Source of the DNA: CAYNJF01 sp964397555
GTDB taxonomy: Bacteria; Pseudomonadota; Gammaproteobacteria; Berkiellales; Berkiellaceae
Assembly (NCBI GenBank): GCA_964397555.1
Contig: CAYNJF010000006.1
Location: forward strand, 14,279-78,278
DNA length: 64,000 bases
Direction of reading: 5' to 3'
The position numbers and the translations under genes are program-made. Shown in pieces: positions 7,759 through 16,658 of the stretch (the stretch's first letter is position 1; every line of letters starts with the position of its first letter). Below the pieces are notes generated by a model, which saw only the letters and a list, made by a program, of their open reading frames with translations, was not told the DNA's origin and did not search any database.

Positions 7759-9126
7759 TTAAGCGTTGAGCAAATCCATGATGACTTGGACTTTTGCGTA
7801 TGACTCCTCATACTCGTGCTCGGGGTTAGAGTCGATGGTGATGGCCCCTCCAGCGGCAAGAGTCAGTCGATCATTGCGATAACAAAGGGTACGAATGAGG
7901 ATGGATAAATCCATATCTTGGGTGACAGACAAAAAACCAGCACTCCCACAGTAAGGGCCGCGGACGTGGGTTTCAAGTTCATCAATAATTTCCACGGCTC
8001 TAATTTTGGGAGCTCCTGTGATCGAGCCTCCAGGAAACGTTGCTTCGAGCAAGTCAGTGATGCAAAGATCTTGCTTGAGTTGCCCTTCCACCGTTGAGAC
8101 CAGGTGGTGAACCGTCTCAAAACTTTCGAGACCACAAAGCGTTGGAACCTGAACAGTCCCTGGCTGGCAAACTTTTGATAAATCATTGCGCATCAAGTCC
8201 ACAATCATGACGTTTTCAGCCCAGTCCTTTTCAGAGTCGATCAACGCTCGTTTTCGCTTATCGTCATCAAACGGATCCTTGGAACGCTTAGTCGTTCCTT
8301 TTATCGGCTTAGCTTGGACATCGCCTTGTGAGGCTTTTAAAAAACGCTCTGGTGAGGCAGACATTATGGTTAGATTATCAAAACGAAGGTAGGCTGCAAA
8401 CGGGGCTCGGTTGGCCGCTCGTAATTGGTAGTAAAGCCCTAGCGTATCTAACTCTGGGGTGTCGGAGTAAAAACGCTGGGTAAAATTAGCCTCAAAGATA
8501 TCCCCTGCTCGTATATACTCCATGGTACGCTCCACTTGCTCAAGATAAACCGACTTGGGGCAATTGGGGGTAAACTGGATGCTTTGTTCAAAGATAGGAT
8601 AAGGTTTCGATGGCCCTTGTAATAATGCTTGAGCCCACTGGATTCGTTTATGCGCTCTTTGTGCTCTAGACTCACTGTCATCGCCTGCGAACCCAGTCGA
8701 GACAATGCACAAGGTTTGCTCAATGCAGTCAAATGCGAAAACAAGATCGTAGTGTCCCAACATCATATCAGGGTACTGAGCATCATCCTCACTCGTGAAC
8801 TCATAAGGCTCAATGTATCGATAGCAATCGTAACTAAACAGGCCCGCTAACCCACCTTGGAAATCTGGACCGTCCGGATGCTTGTCTAATCGATGCGCTT
8901 TAAGGATACTTTTTAAGTAGGCAAAAGGCTTTGCCACCGGTTGACCATTCACCTTATGCCGATGAACACGAATAACCTCGATGGGGTCCACACACAAATA
9001 TGAAAAACGCCCCTCGTGTTCCAATCGAGACGAATCCAACCAGACTAAGTTTTGCTGAGGGCACTTTAAAAGCACTTGTTCAGGCGCCTGGTAAGGCACG
9101 TATTGAATGAAAGGCGTATTAGGCAT
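7759..9126 (-). CDS. pabB: Aminodeoxychorismate synthase component I
   Basis: This 455-residue chorismate-binding enzyme aminates chorismate to 4-amino-4-deoxychorismate, the precursor of p-aminobenzoate and folate, using ammonia from a PabA glutaminase. The PIKGT motif identifies PabB: its lysine acts as nucleophile, whereas anthranilate synthase TrpE has PIAGT. Other family segments are ENVMIVDLMRNDLS, FPGGSITGAPK, and GAITIDSNPEHEYEES at the C-terminus. The ATG at 9126 is preferred over a TTG 12 bases earlier; it overlaps the end of the ubiC-like gene by 8 bases, so translation is probably coupled. No pabA or pabC is present in the window. It is the last gene of the chorismate operon. Confidence 0.95.
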   Translation of the reverse strand: MPNTPFIQYVPYQAPEQVLLKCPQQNLVWLDSSRLEHEGRFSYLCVDPIEVIRVHRHKVNGQPVAKPFAYLKSILKAHRLDKHPDGPDFQGGLAGLFSYDCYRYIEPYEFTSEDDAQYPDMMLGHYDLVFAFDCIEQTLCIVSTGFAGDDSESRAQRAHKRIQWAQALLQGPSKPYPIFEQSIQFTPNCPKSVYLEQVERTMEYIRAGDIFEANFTQRFYSDTPELDTLGLYYQLRAANRAPFAAYLRFDNLTIMSASPERFLKASQGDVQAKPIKGTTKRSKDPFDDDKRKRALIDSEKDWAENVMIVDLMRNDLSKVCQPGTVQVPTLCGLESFETVHHLVSTVEGQLKQDLCITDLLEATFPGGSITGAPKIRAVEIIDELETHVRGPYCGSAGFLSVTQDMDLSILIRTLCYRNDRLTLAAGGAITIDSNPEHEYEESYAKVQVIMDLLNA

Positions 9127-9676
9127 GATTTCTAACAAGATGATTTAAGAAAAGCTCAATCACTAAACATTGACCGTCTTGATTGGTAAATCGTGATCGT
9201 CTTGCCCAAACTGGATTTAACTGGGGCTGTCCAACCCGCAATGATAGATGCTCTAAAGTAGCCTTATCGTCAATCAGACAAAACTCGAAGTCCGATCGCT
9301 CAAACTTCTGCTCAAACAATAAGGCTTGGCCTATCGGGTTTGAGCCAAGATTATCCATGATGGATTGATTGGCTTGATACAAAGAGTCGCTCATGACAAC
9401 CTGAGCAAACACCAAAGGCGCGGTGTTGGTCATCAAAATCTGGCGAAACAGCATGGTCTTCGCTTGATCAATCACGCCAAGCATTGACTCATGAAAAGCG
9501 CTGATGGATTGATGAAGCATTTCAAAATGTAGCCCATGCACGACCGCTTCGATGGATTTAACCAAGTGGCGCTCATGTTCAATGAGACTACTCACCCATG
9601 GCGAGGGTTTACTTCGTAAAAGGCTAAGGGAAGCCGTCCAGCCCTGTTGGCTTAAGTCAAGAAAAGGCGTTTGCAT
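9119..9676 (-). CDS. ubiC: Chorismate--pyruvate lyase, UbiC-like
   Basis: This 185-residue protein resembles UbiC, which splits chorismate into pyruvate and 4-hydroxybenzoate, the first committed step of ubiquinone synthesis. Evidence is the GSNPIGQALLFEQ segment (family pattern: small-x-P-hG-x-x-LF), WARRSRF, and VIELFLNHL near the end, matching the family WxRRS and LhxExFL motifs. The size fits (UbiC is about 165-190 residues). The gene starts one base after the stop of the chorismate mutase gene and overlaps pabB by 8 bases, so three chorismate-using enzymes are translationally linked. The similarity is in motifs rather than full length; a related DUF98-type lyase is the alternative. Confidence 0.75.
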   Translation of the reverse strand: MQTPFLDLSQQGWTASLSLLRSKPSPWVSSLIEHERHLVKSIEAVVHGLHFEMLHQSISAFHESMLGVIDQAKTMLFRQILMTNTAPLVFAQVVMSDSLYQANQSIMDNLGSNPIGQALLFEQKFERSDFEFCLIDDKATLEHLSLRVGQPQLNPVWARRSRFTNQDGQCLVIELFLNHLVRNHA

Positions 9677-9677
9677 G

Positions 9678-10280
9678 CTAGTCTCTTTTCACAGAGCTCA
9701 ACGCATAAAACACTTGATCCTTGTGGTGTTGGGTGAGAAAAGGTGCATCGAGCTGGGTGTCGATGAGATTCTTGACCTGTTCCTGGTGCTCACTAATGTC
9801 AAACTCATCCAACAAGTCGTCGAGTGCAGCCACCATTTTATGCGTAATGTCATTGAGGCGAGGACGAACGGTTTGGTTCAACTCTCCCTCAAAGTATTTA
9901 GACACATCGAACTTTTCCTTAGACCACTTGCGATGCCAGTGATTTTGCAGCTCAACATTAATTCTCATCTGAGCTTGAACGAATTGCTGCAACGAAGAAA
10001 GTTCCAACCCGTAGTCGTTTGCCTCATCACGAAGATCGGCCAAGACATGCTGCTCTCGAGCCGGATCATAGGTGGGAAGATTTTGCGAAAGTTTGATGGC
10101 GGCGGTTTGCTCCATCAATGAAAAACGCTCATTGATAAGATTTAATAACTGGTGGAGCACTTGTGGCTCGCTCGATTGGGCAAATGAAACACTCATATGT
10201 AAACTTCCGATGACACCAAACAGCAATACCACCCAAAGGTGGCATTTTTTTTTGAGATTTGTGTTTGATAACTGTGTCAT
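9678..10280 (-). CDS. Exported chorismate mutase, AroQ-gamma type
   Basis: This protein of about 200 residues has an N-terminal signal peptide (KKK, then WVVLLFGVIGSL, likely cut after A34 in SVSFAQ) and a helical chorismate mutase domain. The AroQ-gamma active-site pattern is visible: ERF in the first helix, AAIK, DPAREQHVL, then QAQMRINVELQ. The enzyme converts chorismate to prephenate; gamma-class enzymes act in the periplasm or are secreted. The start at 10280 is chosen because it gives a normal signal peptide; an ATG at 10328 is also in frame. It sits between an MFS carrier and the ubiC-like gene. What periplasmic prephenate is for is unclear. Confidence 0.87.
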   Translation of the reverse strand: MTQLSNTNLKKKCHLWVVLLFGVIGSLHMSVSFAQSSEPQVLHQLLNLINERFSLMEQTAAIKLSQNLPTYDPAREQHVLADLRDEANDYGLELSSLQQFVQAQMRINVELQNHWHRKWSKEKFDVSKYFEGELNQTVRPRLNDITHKMVAALDDLLDEFDISEHQEQVKNLIDTQLDAPFLTQHHKDQVFYALSSVKRD

Positions 10281-10333
10281 AGATTTGATTATATCACAGT
10301 AGTATGCACCCTCAATACATAGCAACATGAAAA

Positions 10334-11569
10334 CTAACTAGTTTCCTGTTCTTGTTGTTCTAACGGATCTGGTACCGCGTTAGGAGTCGTTCTTGGGATG
10401 CTCACAAAATCTACGTGCTCATCATACTTGTAGGGCTTGTTGCTTATCAACCTTATGGTTGTAAATATTATCAGCACAACGCCGATGAACAACAAATAAA
10501 AACAAAGCCCATTGGGTCCAAAAGCAATCGTAAACCCTGGCGCAATAAGTGGCCCTATCGCTGAGCCTGCTCCAAAGGCCAAGAGCAAGGTTGAAATGGC
10601 AGAAATCATATCGGATTGTTTGATGTGATCAATGGTATGGGAAATACACAAAGGGTAAACCGTAAAGGTGAAGCCACCCATGATAAAGCCTAAGCCCATC
10701 AACCAAGGAGTGCTGTAATAATCCGGAATGAAAGCCACAAAGCAAATCGTAGCCCCAAGGCATATATAAAGTAAGACCTTCATCCTGTCATACTTATCAG
10801 ACAGGCGCCCAATGGGGTATTGCAACAACGTTCCCCCCAAAATCAAAGTCATCATGATAAGACCAATTTCAGATTTTTCTTTACCCGCTCCAATCAGATA
10901 ATCGGGTAAAAGCGTATAGATAGGCCCCAGCAAAAGACCTGCGATAAAGCAACCACAAACCCCAAGAGGCACTCTTTTCAATAGATATCGAAACGGCAAA
11001 ATGCTTGGCTCTTCAGGGCAAGGGGCATTAAAGCGAGTCATGCAAACCGGAATGATGGCAATCGCCGAGAGTATGGCAATGGTGCAATAGGGCTCGATGC
11101 TCATTGCAAAATCAACTCTTAAAAACAACTGGCTCATCGATTGAGCGAAATAAAAAGCAAACATGTAAATGGCTAAAACCGTGCCTCGGTCCCCTGTTCC
11201 AGAGGAGTCAAGCAGCCAACTTTCAACCACCACTGCCACCCCAGCTAACCCATATCCGGCGACAAAGCGTAAAAAGACCCAAAGCGTTGGAGAAAAAAAC
11301 AATCCCTGCAATAAGGTGGTGACAGCGATAAAAGCCGCAAACGTAGCAAAGGCCCTAATATGGCCAACTCGAAGAATATAAAACTGGGCCCGAAAAGCGC
11401 TGATCAGGAGTCCGCAAAAATAGGCACTTGAAATGCAACCAATGACCCAAGTATCAATGTTGGCCTTCGTCAGATGCAACGTGGTAATGGTGGTATAAAA
11501 GCCCGACCCCATGACAAAGATCATAATACTGGCTATTGGAGCCACCAAGGCAGGCTTTATGCGGATCAT
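10334..11569 (-). CDS. MFS transporter, YcaD-like
   Basis: This 411-residue protein has about twelve hydrophobic segments typical of the major facilitator superfamily, with a loop-2/3-like segment RVGHIRAF and a second-half QYPIGRLSDKYDRMK motif characteristic of MFS loops. The FVAGYGLAGVAVVVESWLLD stretch resembles the YcaD group. The ATG at 11569 has GGAGG six bases before it, which beats the upstream GTG that overlaps this site. It is the first gene of the chorismate operon (carrier, exported mutase, lyase, pabB). Substrate is unknown; context allows an aromatic or shikimate-pathway compound, but that is inference. The C-terminal tail is hydrophilic and glutamate-rich. Confidence 0.85.
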   Translation of the reverse strand: MIRIKPALVAPIASIMIFVMGSGFYTTITTLHLTKANIDTWVIGCISSAYFCGLLISAFRAQFYILRVGHIRAFATFAAFIAVTTLLQGLFFSPTLWVFLRFVAGYGLAGVAVVVESWLLDSSGTGDRGTVLAIYMFAFYFAQSMSQLFLRVDFAMSIEPYCTIAILSAIAIIPVCMTRFNAPCPEEPSILPFRYLLKRVPLGVCGCFIAGLLLGPIYTLLPDYLIGAGKEKSEIGLIMMTLILGGTLLQYPIGRLSDKYDRMKVLLYICLGATICFVAFIPDYYSTPWLMGLGFIMGGFTFTVYPLCISHTIDHIKQSDMISAISTLLLAFGAGSAIGPLIAPGFTIAFGPNGLCFYLLFIGVVLIIFTTIRLISNKPYKYDEHVDFVSIPRTTPNAVPDPLEQQEQETS

Positions 11570-11795
11570 TGTCACCCTCCGTAGACATCAAACATGAACT
11601 CTATCCATAGCAGATTCTAAAAAAATTAACTCCCTCATTATCTATGAAAAAAAACTAAAAGCCTATTGGTCAAGGACTCAAACCAAAAAGTCATACAACT
11701 GACAATTAGGGGGTTGGGTGCAGTTATGTTGTGTGATTTGCACGAAATGTGTACATTGAACAACTAACAGTGAGGCGTCATTAGATCTTAATCCT

Positions 11796-13541
11796 ATGTC
11801 AGAAAAGCAACATTACGTACAACCGAAAGATAAGCTTCAAATTAAGCTCAATCAGTGGGACATCATCATCTTATTGTTGTTTTTTGGATTGATGACCGCC
11901 ATTCTTTGGGGTGCGGGCAAGATGGCCACGCCTTTCATCGAGGGGGAGCCGTTTGCGATCGAGTTAACGTGGACCGTGTTGCCTGAGTATTCTCTTTATA
12001 CGATTATTCGTATGGCCATTGCTCTATTTTTCTCATTTTTATTCACCTTTACGATTGGCACTTTAGCCGCCAAAAACCGTCGAGCGGAGGCGGTCATACT
12101 TCCGTTTATTGACATCATGCAGTCGGTGCCCATTTTGGGTTTTTTGTCGATCAGTGTCATGGCGTTTATCTATTTGTTCCCAGGATCAAGATTAGGACCT
12201 GAGTGCGCTGCTATTTTTGTGATTTTCACTTCCCAGGTATGGAACATGGCGTTGAGCTTTTATCAGTCGCTCAAGACCTTACCTAAAGATCTGAATGAAG
12301 TGGCCAGGATGTATCACTTAAACCCTTGGCAGAAGTTTTGGCGCTTAGAGGTCCCCTTTGCCGTTCCTTCTTTGCTTTGGAACACCATGATGTCTTTGTC
12401 TGCCGGTTGGTTTTTTGTGGTGGCATCAGAGGCCATCTCTGTGGCCAATCACCAATACTATCTGCCCGGCATTGGCTCTTTCATCATGAAAGCGCAAGAA
12501 CAAGCCAACTATGGAGCGATTGGCTTAGTCATCATGGCCATGCTGATTGTGATCATAGGGTACGATCAACTCATCTTTCGCCCCTTACTCGTTTGGTCTG
12601 AAAAGTTCAAATCTGAGCCCAACGAAGAAGTTGAGGCGGCAGGCTCTTGGTTTTTAGATATGCTTCAAGAGTCGCACGTGACCAAGGTGGTAAAACGTTG
12701 GCTCTCACGGTTTAAAGAGTTTGCCATCAACCCCAAATCTCCCCCTGTGAGCAAGCGCGTCCCACGTTTGTCTCAACCCATGAAAAAAGCCCTTTCATGG
12801 ACAGCCGTCTCTTTTTGGAACTTGGCCTTGTTTGCCAGTGTTTTTGGCGCTGCTTCATTGCTTGGCTGGTTTACCTATACCAACTTTACCCTGGCTGAGA
12901 CCTTAGAGGTATTTTACCTGGGGCTTGTGACCACCTTCAAAGTTGCGGTATTGATCATCTTGAGCTCTCTTGTCTGGGTCCCGATTGGAGTGTGGATCGG
13001 ATTGCATCCCAAATGGGCTGCCAGAGCGCAGCCTTTGGTCCAGTTTTTTGCCGCCTTTCCAGCAAACTTAGTCTACCCCTTTTTGTTCATGCTGATCATC
13101 ACGTACGACTTGAACGTGGAGATCTGGACCTCCCCTTTGATGATTTTAGGCACCCAATGGTACATTTTGTTTAATGTGATTGCTGGGGCCATGACCATGC
13201 CTCTTGAGATCCGTCTGGCGGCTAAAAACTATCAAGTACGTGGCTGGCTTTGGTGGAAAAAAGTCATCTTACCGGCCATCTTCCCTTTTTACGTCACCGG
13301 CGCCATGACCGCTGCCGGTGGATGTTGGAATGCCTCCATCATCGCCGATGTGGTCAAATGGGGCGATGAAACCCTGCATGCGACAGGCCTTGGTGGCTAC
13401 ATCACTGAGTTTACTGAAGCCGGTGACTTCCCGCGCATCGCTTTAGGCATTGCTGTGATGTGTTTGTATGTCTTTATTTTAAATCGCACCGTTTGGCACA
13501 AGCTTTATAACTTAGCCCAAGAAAGATATCACGTAGGTTGA
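11796..13541 (+). CDS. ABC transporter permease, two fused BPD domains (NitT/TauT type)
   Basis: This 581-residue membrane protein contains two binding-protein-dependent permease domains in tandem (about residues 60-275 and 365-575) joined by a hydrophilic linker around 280-335. Each half has an EAA-loop, which contacts the ATPase: one around LPKDLNEVARMYHLNPWQKF and one around EIRLAAKNYQVRGWLWWKK. The arrangement and similarity match nitrate/sulfonate/bicarbonate-family importers. No periplasmic binding-protein gene is nearby, so the substrate cannot be assigned. The stop is four bases before the ATPase start. The start codon has no clear Shine-Dalgarno sequence. The 220-base gap before it is shared with the divergent MFS operon and probably holds both promoters. 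Confidence 0.9.
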   Translation: MSEKQHYVQPKDKLQIKLNQWDIIILLLFFGLMTAILWGAGKMATPFIEGEPFAIELTWTVLPEYSLYTIIRMAIALFFSFLFTFTIGTLAAKNRRAEAVILPFIDIMQSVPILGFLSISVMAFIYLFPGSRLGPECAAIFVIFTSQVWNMALSFYQSLKTLPKDLNEVARMYHLNPWQKFWRLEVPFAVPSLLWNTMMSLSAGWFFVVASEAISVANHQYYLPGIGSFIMKAQEQANYGAIGLVIMAMLIVIIGYDQLIFRPLLVWSEKFKSEPNEEVEAAGSWFLDMLQESHVTKVVKRWLSRFKEFAINPKSPPVSKRVPRLSQPMKKALSWTAVSFWNLALFASVFGAASLLGWFTYTNFTLAETLEVFYLGLVTTFKVAVLIILSSLVWVPIGVWIGLHPKWAARAQPLVQFFAAFPANLVYPFLFMLIITYDLNVEIWTSPLMILGTQWYILFNVIAGAMTMPLEIRLAAKNYQVRGWLWWKKVILPAIFPFYVTGAMTAAGGCWNASIIADVVKWGDETLHATGLGGYITEFTEAGDFPRIALGIAVMCLYVFILNRTVWHKLYNLAQERYHVG

Positions 13542-13545
13542 CCCG

Positions 13546-14850
13546 ATGAGCGAACAAACTATCCTTTTTTCTGTCAATGAAGTTCAAAAATCTTTCAAAA
13601 CGAAAGACCGTCAAGACTTAGTGGTCTTAGATCATGTCTCGTTTGACATGAAAGAAAATGAAATCATTGCCCTTTTAGGCAAGTCTGGCTCGGGCAAATC
13701 CACGTTGCTTCGCATTATCGCTGGACTCATCAAGCCCACTGAGGGCGAGGTCATCTATCGCGGTGAGTCTGTGACCAAGCCCGTTCAAGGGATTGCGATG
13801 GTGTTTCAAAGCTTCGCTCTACTCCCCTGGTTGACCGTGTTGCAAAATGTGGAGCTAGGACTCGAAGCTTTGGGCGTTGAGCCCAATGAACGTAGAAAAC
13901 GTGCACTCAAAGCCATTGATACCATTGGTTTGGATGGGTTTGAGAGCGCTTACCCCAAAGAGCTTTCGGGGGGCATGCGCCAACGAGTTGGTTTTGCTAG
14001 GGCTTTGGTGGTTGAGCCTGAGCTTTTACTGATGGATGAGCCCTTCTCGGCGCTGGATGTGTTGACCGCAGAAAACTTGCGAGGCGATCTCTTAGACTTA
14101 TGGAACAACAAACAAACCCGAACCAAAGGGATTTTATTTGTGACCCATAACATTGAAGAGGCCGCGCTGATGGCCGACAGGATTATGATTTTTGCCTCTG
14201 ATCCTGGCAACATCCGTGCGGAGATTAAAGTCACCAGCCAGACCCCAAGAAATCCCAAAGATCCCCACTTTAGAAAATTGGTGGATGATATCTATACCTT
14301 GATGACCACCAGTCAAAACGTCGAAGAAGTCCGTCCTGAGGATGCTGGGGCTGATTATAAGAAAATTGATTTGGGGTATCGTCTACCGGATGCGGCCATT
14401 TCTGAGCTCAGCGGTCTTGTCGAAGAGCTGGATGAAAACAACCGTGCCATGGACTTACCCGATTTGGCCGAACAAGTGCATCTCGATGCAGACAGTCTGT
14501 TCCCCATTACCGAGGCCCTAGAAATCTTAGGTCTGGCTAAAGTCTCTAAAGGGGACATCCAGTTAACCGAGATTGGAAAAACCTTTGCCCAAGCCGACAT
14601 TCTCACGCGCAAAAAGATCTTTGCCGATCAATTAATCAACATCCCACTGGTTAAATTTGTGAAAGACACGCTGACTCAGCGTGCAAACCAAATTGAATCT
14701 GAAGATTACTTTTTGAGTGAGCTTCAAGATTATTTGACTGAAGGGGAAGCCGAGCGCGTCTTCAAAGTGGCGATTGACTGGGGTCGATACGCTGAAATTT
14801 TTGCCTACGATTATGACTCAGGGAATTTGAGTTTTGAAAACCCGAAATAG
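13546..14850 (+). CDS. ABC transporter ATPase with C-terminal AAA-associated domain
   Basis: This 434-residue protein begins with a NitT/TauT-like ATPase: Walker A GKSGSGKST (residues 45-53), Q-loop FQSFALLPW, signature LSGGMRQRVGFARAL, Walker B LLLMDEPFSALD and H-loop FVTHNIEEA. From about residue 290 it continues into a winged-helix-like region (VEELDENNRAMDLPDLAEQ and onward) that matches the 'ABC-ATPase AAA-associated' C-terminal domain found on a subset of these ATPases. Such a domain may regulate transport; its ligand is not known to me. It follows the fused permease by four bases and its end overlaps the TamA reading frame by 17 bases, indicating a four-gene unit with tamA and possibly tamB. 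Confidence 0.92.
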   Translation: MSEQTILFSVNEVQKSFKTKDRQDLVVLDHVSFDMKENEIIALLGKSGSGKSTLLRIIAGLIKPTEGEVIYRGESVTKPVQGIAMVFQSFALLPWLTVLQNVELGLEALGVEPNERRKRALKAIDTIGLDGFESAYPKELSGGMRQRVGFARALVVEPELLLMDEPFSALDVLTAENLRGDLLDLWNNKQTRTKGILFVTHNIEEAALMADRIMIFASDPGNIRAEIKVTSQTPRNPKDPHFRKLVDDIYTLMTTSQNVEEVRPEDAGADYKKIDLGYRLPDAAISELSGLVEELDENNRAMDLPDLAEQVHLDADSLFPITEALEILGLAKVSKGDIQLTEIGKTFAQADILTRKKIFADQLINIPLVKFVKDTLTQRANQIESEDYFLSELQDYLTEGEAERVFKVAIDWGRYAEIFAYDYDSGNLSFENPK

Positions 14851-16585
14851 GATACCCTCTTTACTTGCCCTCGCTTTCGCCTGTTGTCACCCTTGTGCCT
14901 TTGCCGATGTGCAAATCACGGTGCAAGGCGTAGACGGTGAACTGCTTAATAATGTGCAAGAAGGTCTGACACTCAACGTTCGAAAAGAGAATGAGTTAAG
15001 CTCAGATCAAATCAATGTGCTCTACCAGCGTGGGTTTGAGGAAATCAAACTTGCCTTGCAACCCTTTGGTTACTATCACCCCAACGTTCAAGGCAAGATA
15101 ACCACCACCTCATCCTCAACCCAGGTTCGTTACACCATTCAATTAGGTCGACCCACGCTAGTTGATGACGTGGCTCTCTCCTACCAACCCCCATTTGATG
15201 CTCAAGCGTTTAACGAATGGGCAAAAGCGTTTCCTCTGAAACAAGGCGATCGTCTCAGGCATGAACCCTATGAAGACGCTAAGTCAGAGCTCCTTGCCAT
15301 CGCTTATGAGCGAGGCTACATCGAAGCTATTTTTGAAACCAGCCAAATCTTGGTCGATCTAGAACAATTTATGGCGGATATTGTTTTAAGGCTAGCACCA
15401 GGCCCTCAGTACCAGTTTGGCCAGATTACGTTTGGTGAGAGCTTTTACGATGAATCGTTTTTGAGAAGATTTGTACCCGATGCCACCAACCGGCCTTTTC
15501 GTGCAGCCACCTTGAGTGAATTTGAACGGCGCATGATTCAATCGGATTTATTCTCCAAGGTGAACTTTGAACCACAACCCCCTCAAGGGAATGAAGTCCC
15601 CATTAAGGCGTCGCTCGAAGATGCCAGAGCCAATCGCTATTTAATTGGGGTAGGCTATGACACCAACACCCAATTTAGGGTGAGGCTGGGCTGGAACCGT
15701 AAAAAGTTCAATCGCTTTGGGCACACCTTTGACGCAAAGCTAAAAATATCTGAGCTCGACACCATCATTGATGCGGCCTACACCATCCCTGGGGCCAAAC
15801 CTTGGGTCGACAACTACCAAATTTCAGCCAATTATTCGGACGAAGAATACGTGGACAAACCCTCTGAGCGCTTTTCTGGTCAAATTAGCCAGACTAAAGA
15901 AGTGGGCTCTTGGGTACGCACCATTGGGCTTCGCTATCTTAATGAACACTTTAGCGACTCCAACAACGTCAGCGAATCTTCCCAATTTTTAATGCCTGAG
16001 ATCGCCTTCAAAAAGGTCGAAGTCAACGATACCGCCAACCCTACCCAAGGGTATCAAATCGAAGCAAAAGTCATGGCCGGGTTTGATGGTTTTTTATCGG
16101 ATGAAACCTTTGTCCAGCTTTATGGCATGGGCAAGCGTATTTGGCCTTTGAGCCCCAGCACGACGTTGCTTGCCAAAGGCGAATTAGGGGCCATCATTCC
16201 CAATGATTATGAAAATCTCCCGTTGTCGTTGCGCTTTTATGCCGGTGGCCTCAACTCCCTGCGCGGTTTTGATTACCGAGCCTTACCCATCGAAGTCGAT
16301 GACGATGGCCTTTTGCGTCCTGTGGGTGGAGCCTATCTGATCCTTGGCACACTAGAGCTCTCACAACATTTATTTGAGACTCGATTTGGCCAAATACAAG
16401 GCGCTTTGTTCACCGATGGCGGCTCGGCTGTGCGTGAAATCAACGATGATCTTGAACTCTCATTCGGTGCCGGTCTTCGATGGCTCACTCCCTTGGGTCC
16501 TTTAAAAGTGGATGTGGCCAAAGCGTTAACCCAAAGCAGCGAAGGCTATCGAGTGCATGTAAGTTTTGGCCCCGAATTCGGATAA
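14834..16585 (+). CDS. tamA: Outer-membrane translocation and assembly protein TamA
   Basis: This 583-residue Omp85-family protein has a signal peptide (hydrophobic LLALAFACCHPCAFA, cut before DVQ), three POTRA-like domains (roughly residues 25-260) and a C-terminal beta-barrel. GGLNSLRGFDYRAL in the barrel contains the conserved RGF/Y element of the Omp85 lid loop, and the protein ends in a beta strand. TamA works with TamB, encoded next, in outer-membrane biogenesis; recent work links the pair to phospholipid movement to the outer membrane. The start is a TTG lying inside the end of the ABC ATPase gene; it is the only start giving a normal signal peptide. That overlap suggests translational coupling. 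Confidence 0.92.
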   Translation: MKTRNRIPSLLALAFACCHPCAFADVQITVQGVDGELLNNVQEGLTLNVRKENELSSDQINVLYQRGFEEIKLALQPFGYYHPNVQGKITTTSSSTQVRYTIQLGRPTLVDDVALSYQPPFDAQAFNEWAKAFPLKQGDRLRHEPYEDAKSELLAIAYERGYIEAIFETSQILVDLEQFMADIVLRLAPGPQYQFGQITFGESFYDESFLRRFVPDATNRPFRAATLSEFERRMIQSDLFSKVNFEPQPPQGNEVPIKASLEDARANRYLIGVGYDTNTQFRVRLGWNRKKFNRFGHTFDAKLKISELDTIIDAAYTIPGAKPWVDNYQISANYSDEEYVDKPSERFSGQISQTKEVGSWVRTIGLRYLNEHFSDSNNVSESSQFLMPEIAFKKVEVNDTANPTQGYQIEAKVMAGFDGFLSDETFVQLYGMGKRIWPLSPSTTLLAKGELGAIIPNDYENLPLSLRFYAGGLNSLRGFDYRALPIEVDDDGLLRPVGGAYLILGTLELSQHLFETRFGQIQGALFTDGGSAVREINDDLELSFGAGLRWLTPLGPLKVDVAKALTQSSEGYRVHVSFGPEFG

Positions 16586-16606
16586 AGTAATCCATTCAAC
16601 TTAATG

Positions 16607-16633
16607 TTGTCTGAAAGGTTTTTGACTTATAAT
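16607..16633 (+). promoter_or_regulatory. Possible promoter between tamA and tamB
   Basis: A perfect TATAAT (16628-16633) lies 26 bases before the tamB start, with TTGTCT at 16607-16612 and a short 15-base spacer. It could give tamB transcription independent of the ABC-tamA unit. The spacer is suboptimal. Confidence 0.35.
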
Positions 16634-16658
16634 ACATGACCGTTTTGATGGTGAATGT

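Noticed and set aside
9552..10121. Plus-strand frame of 189 codons opposite the ubiC-like and chorismate mutase genes
   Set aside because: Both minus-strand genes show family motifs and tight operon spacing; the plus frame has none.
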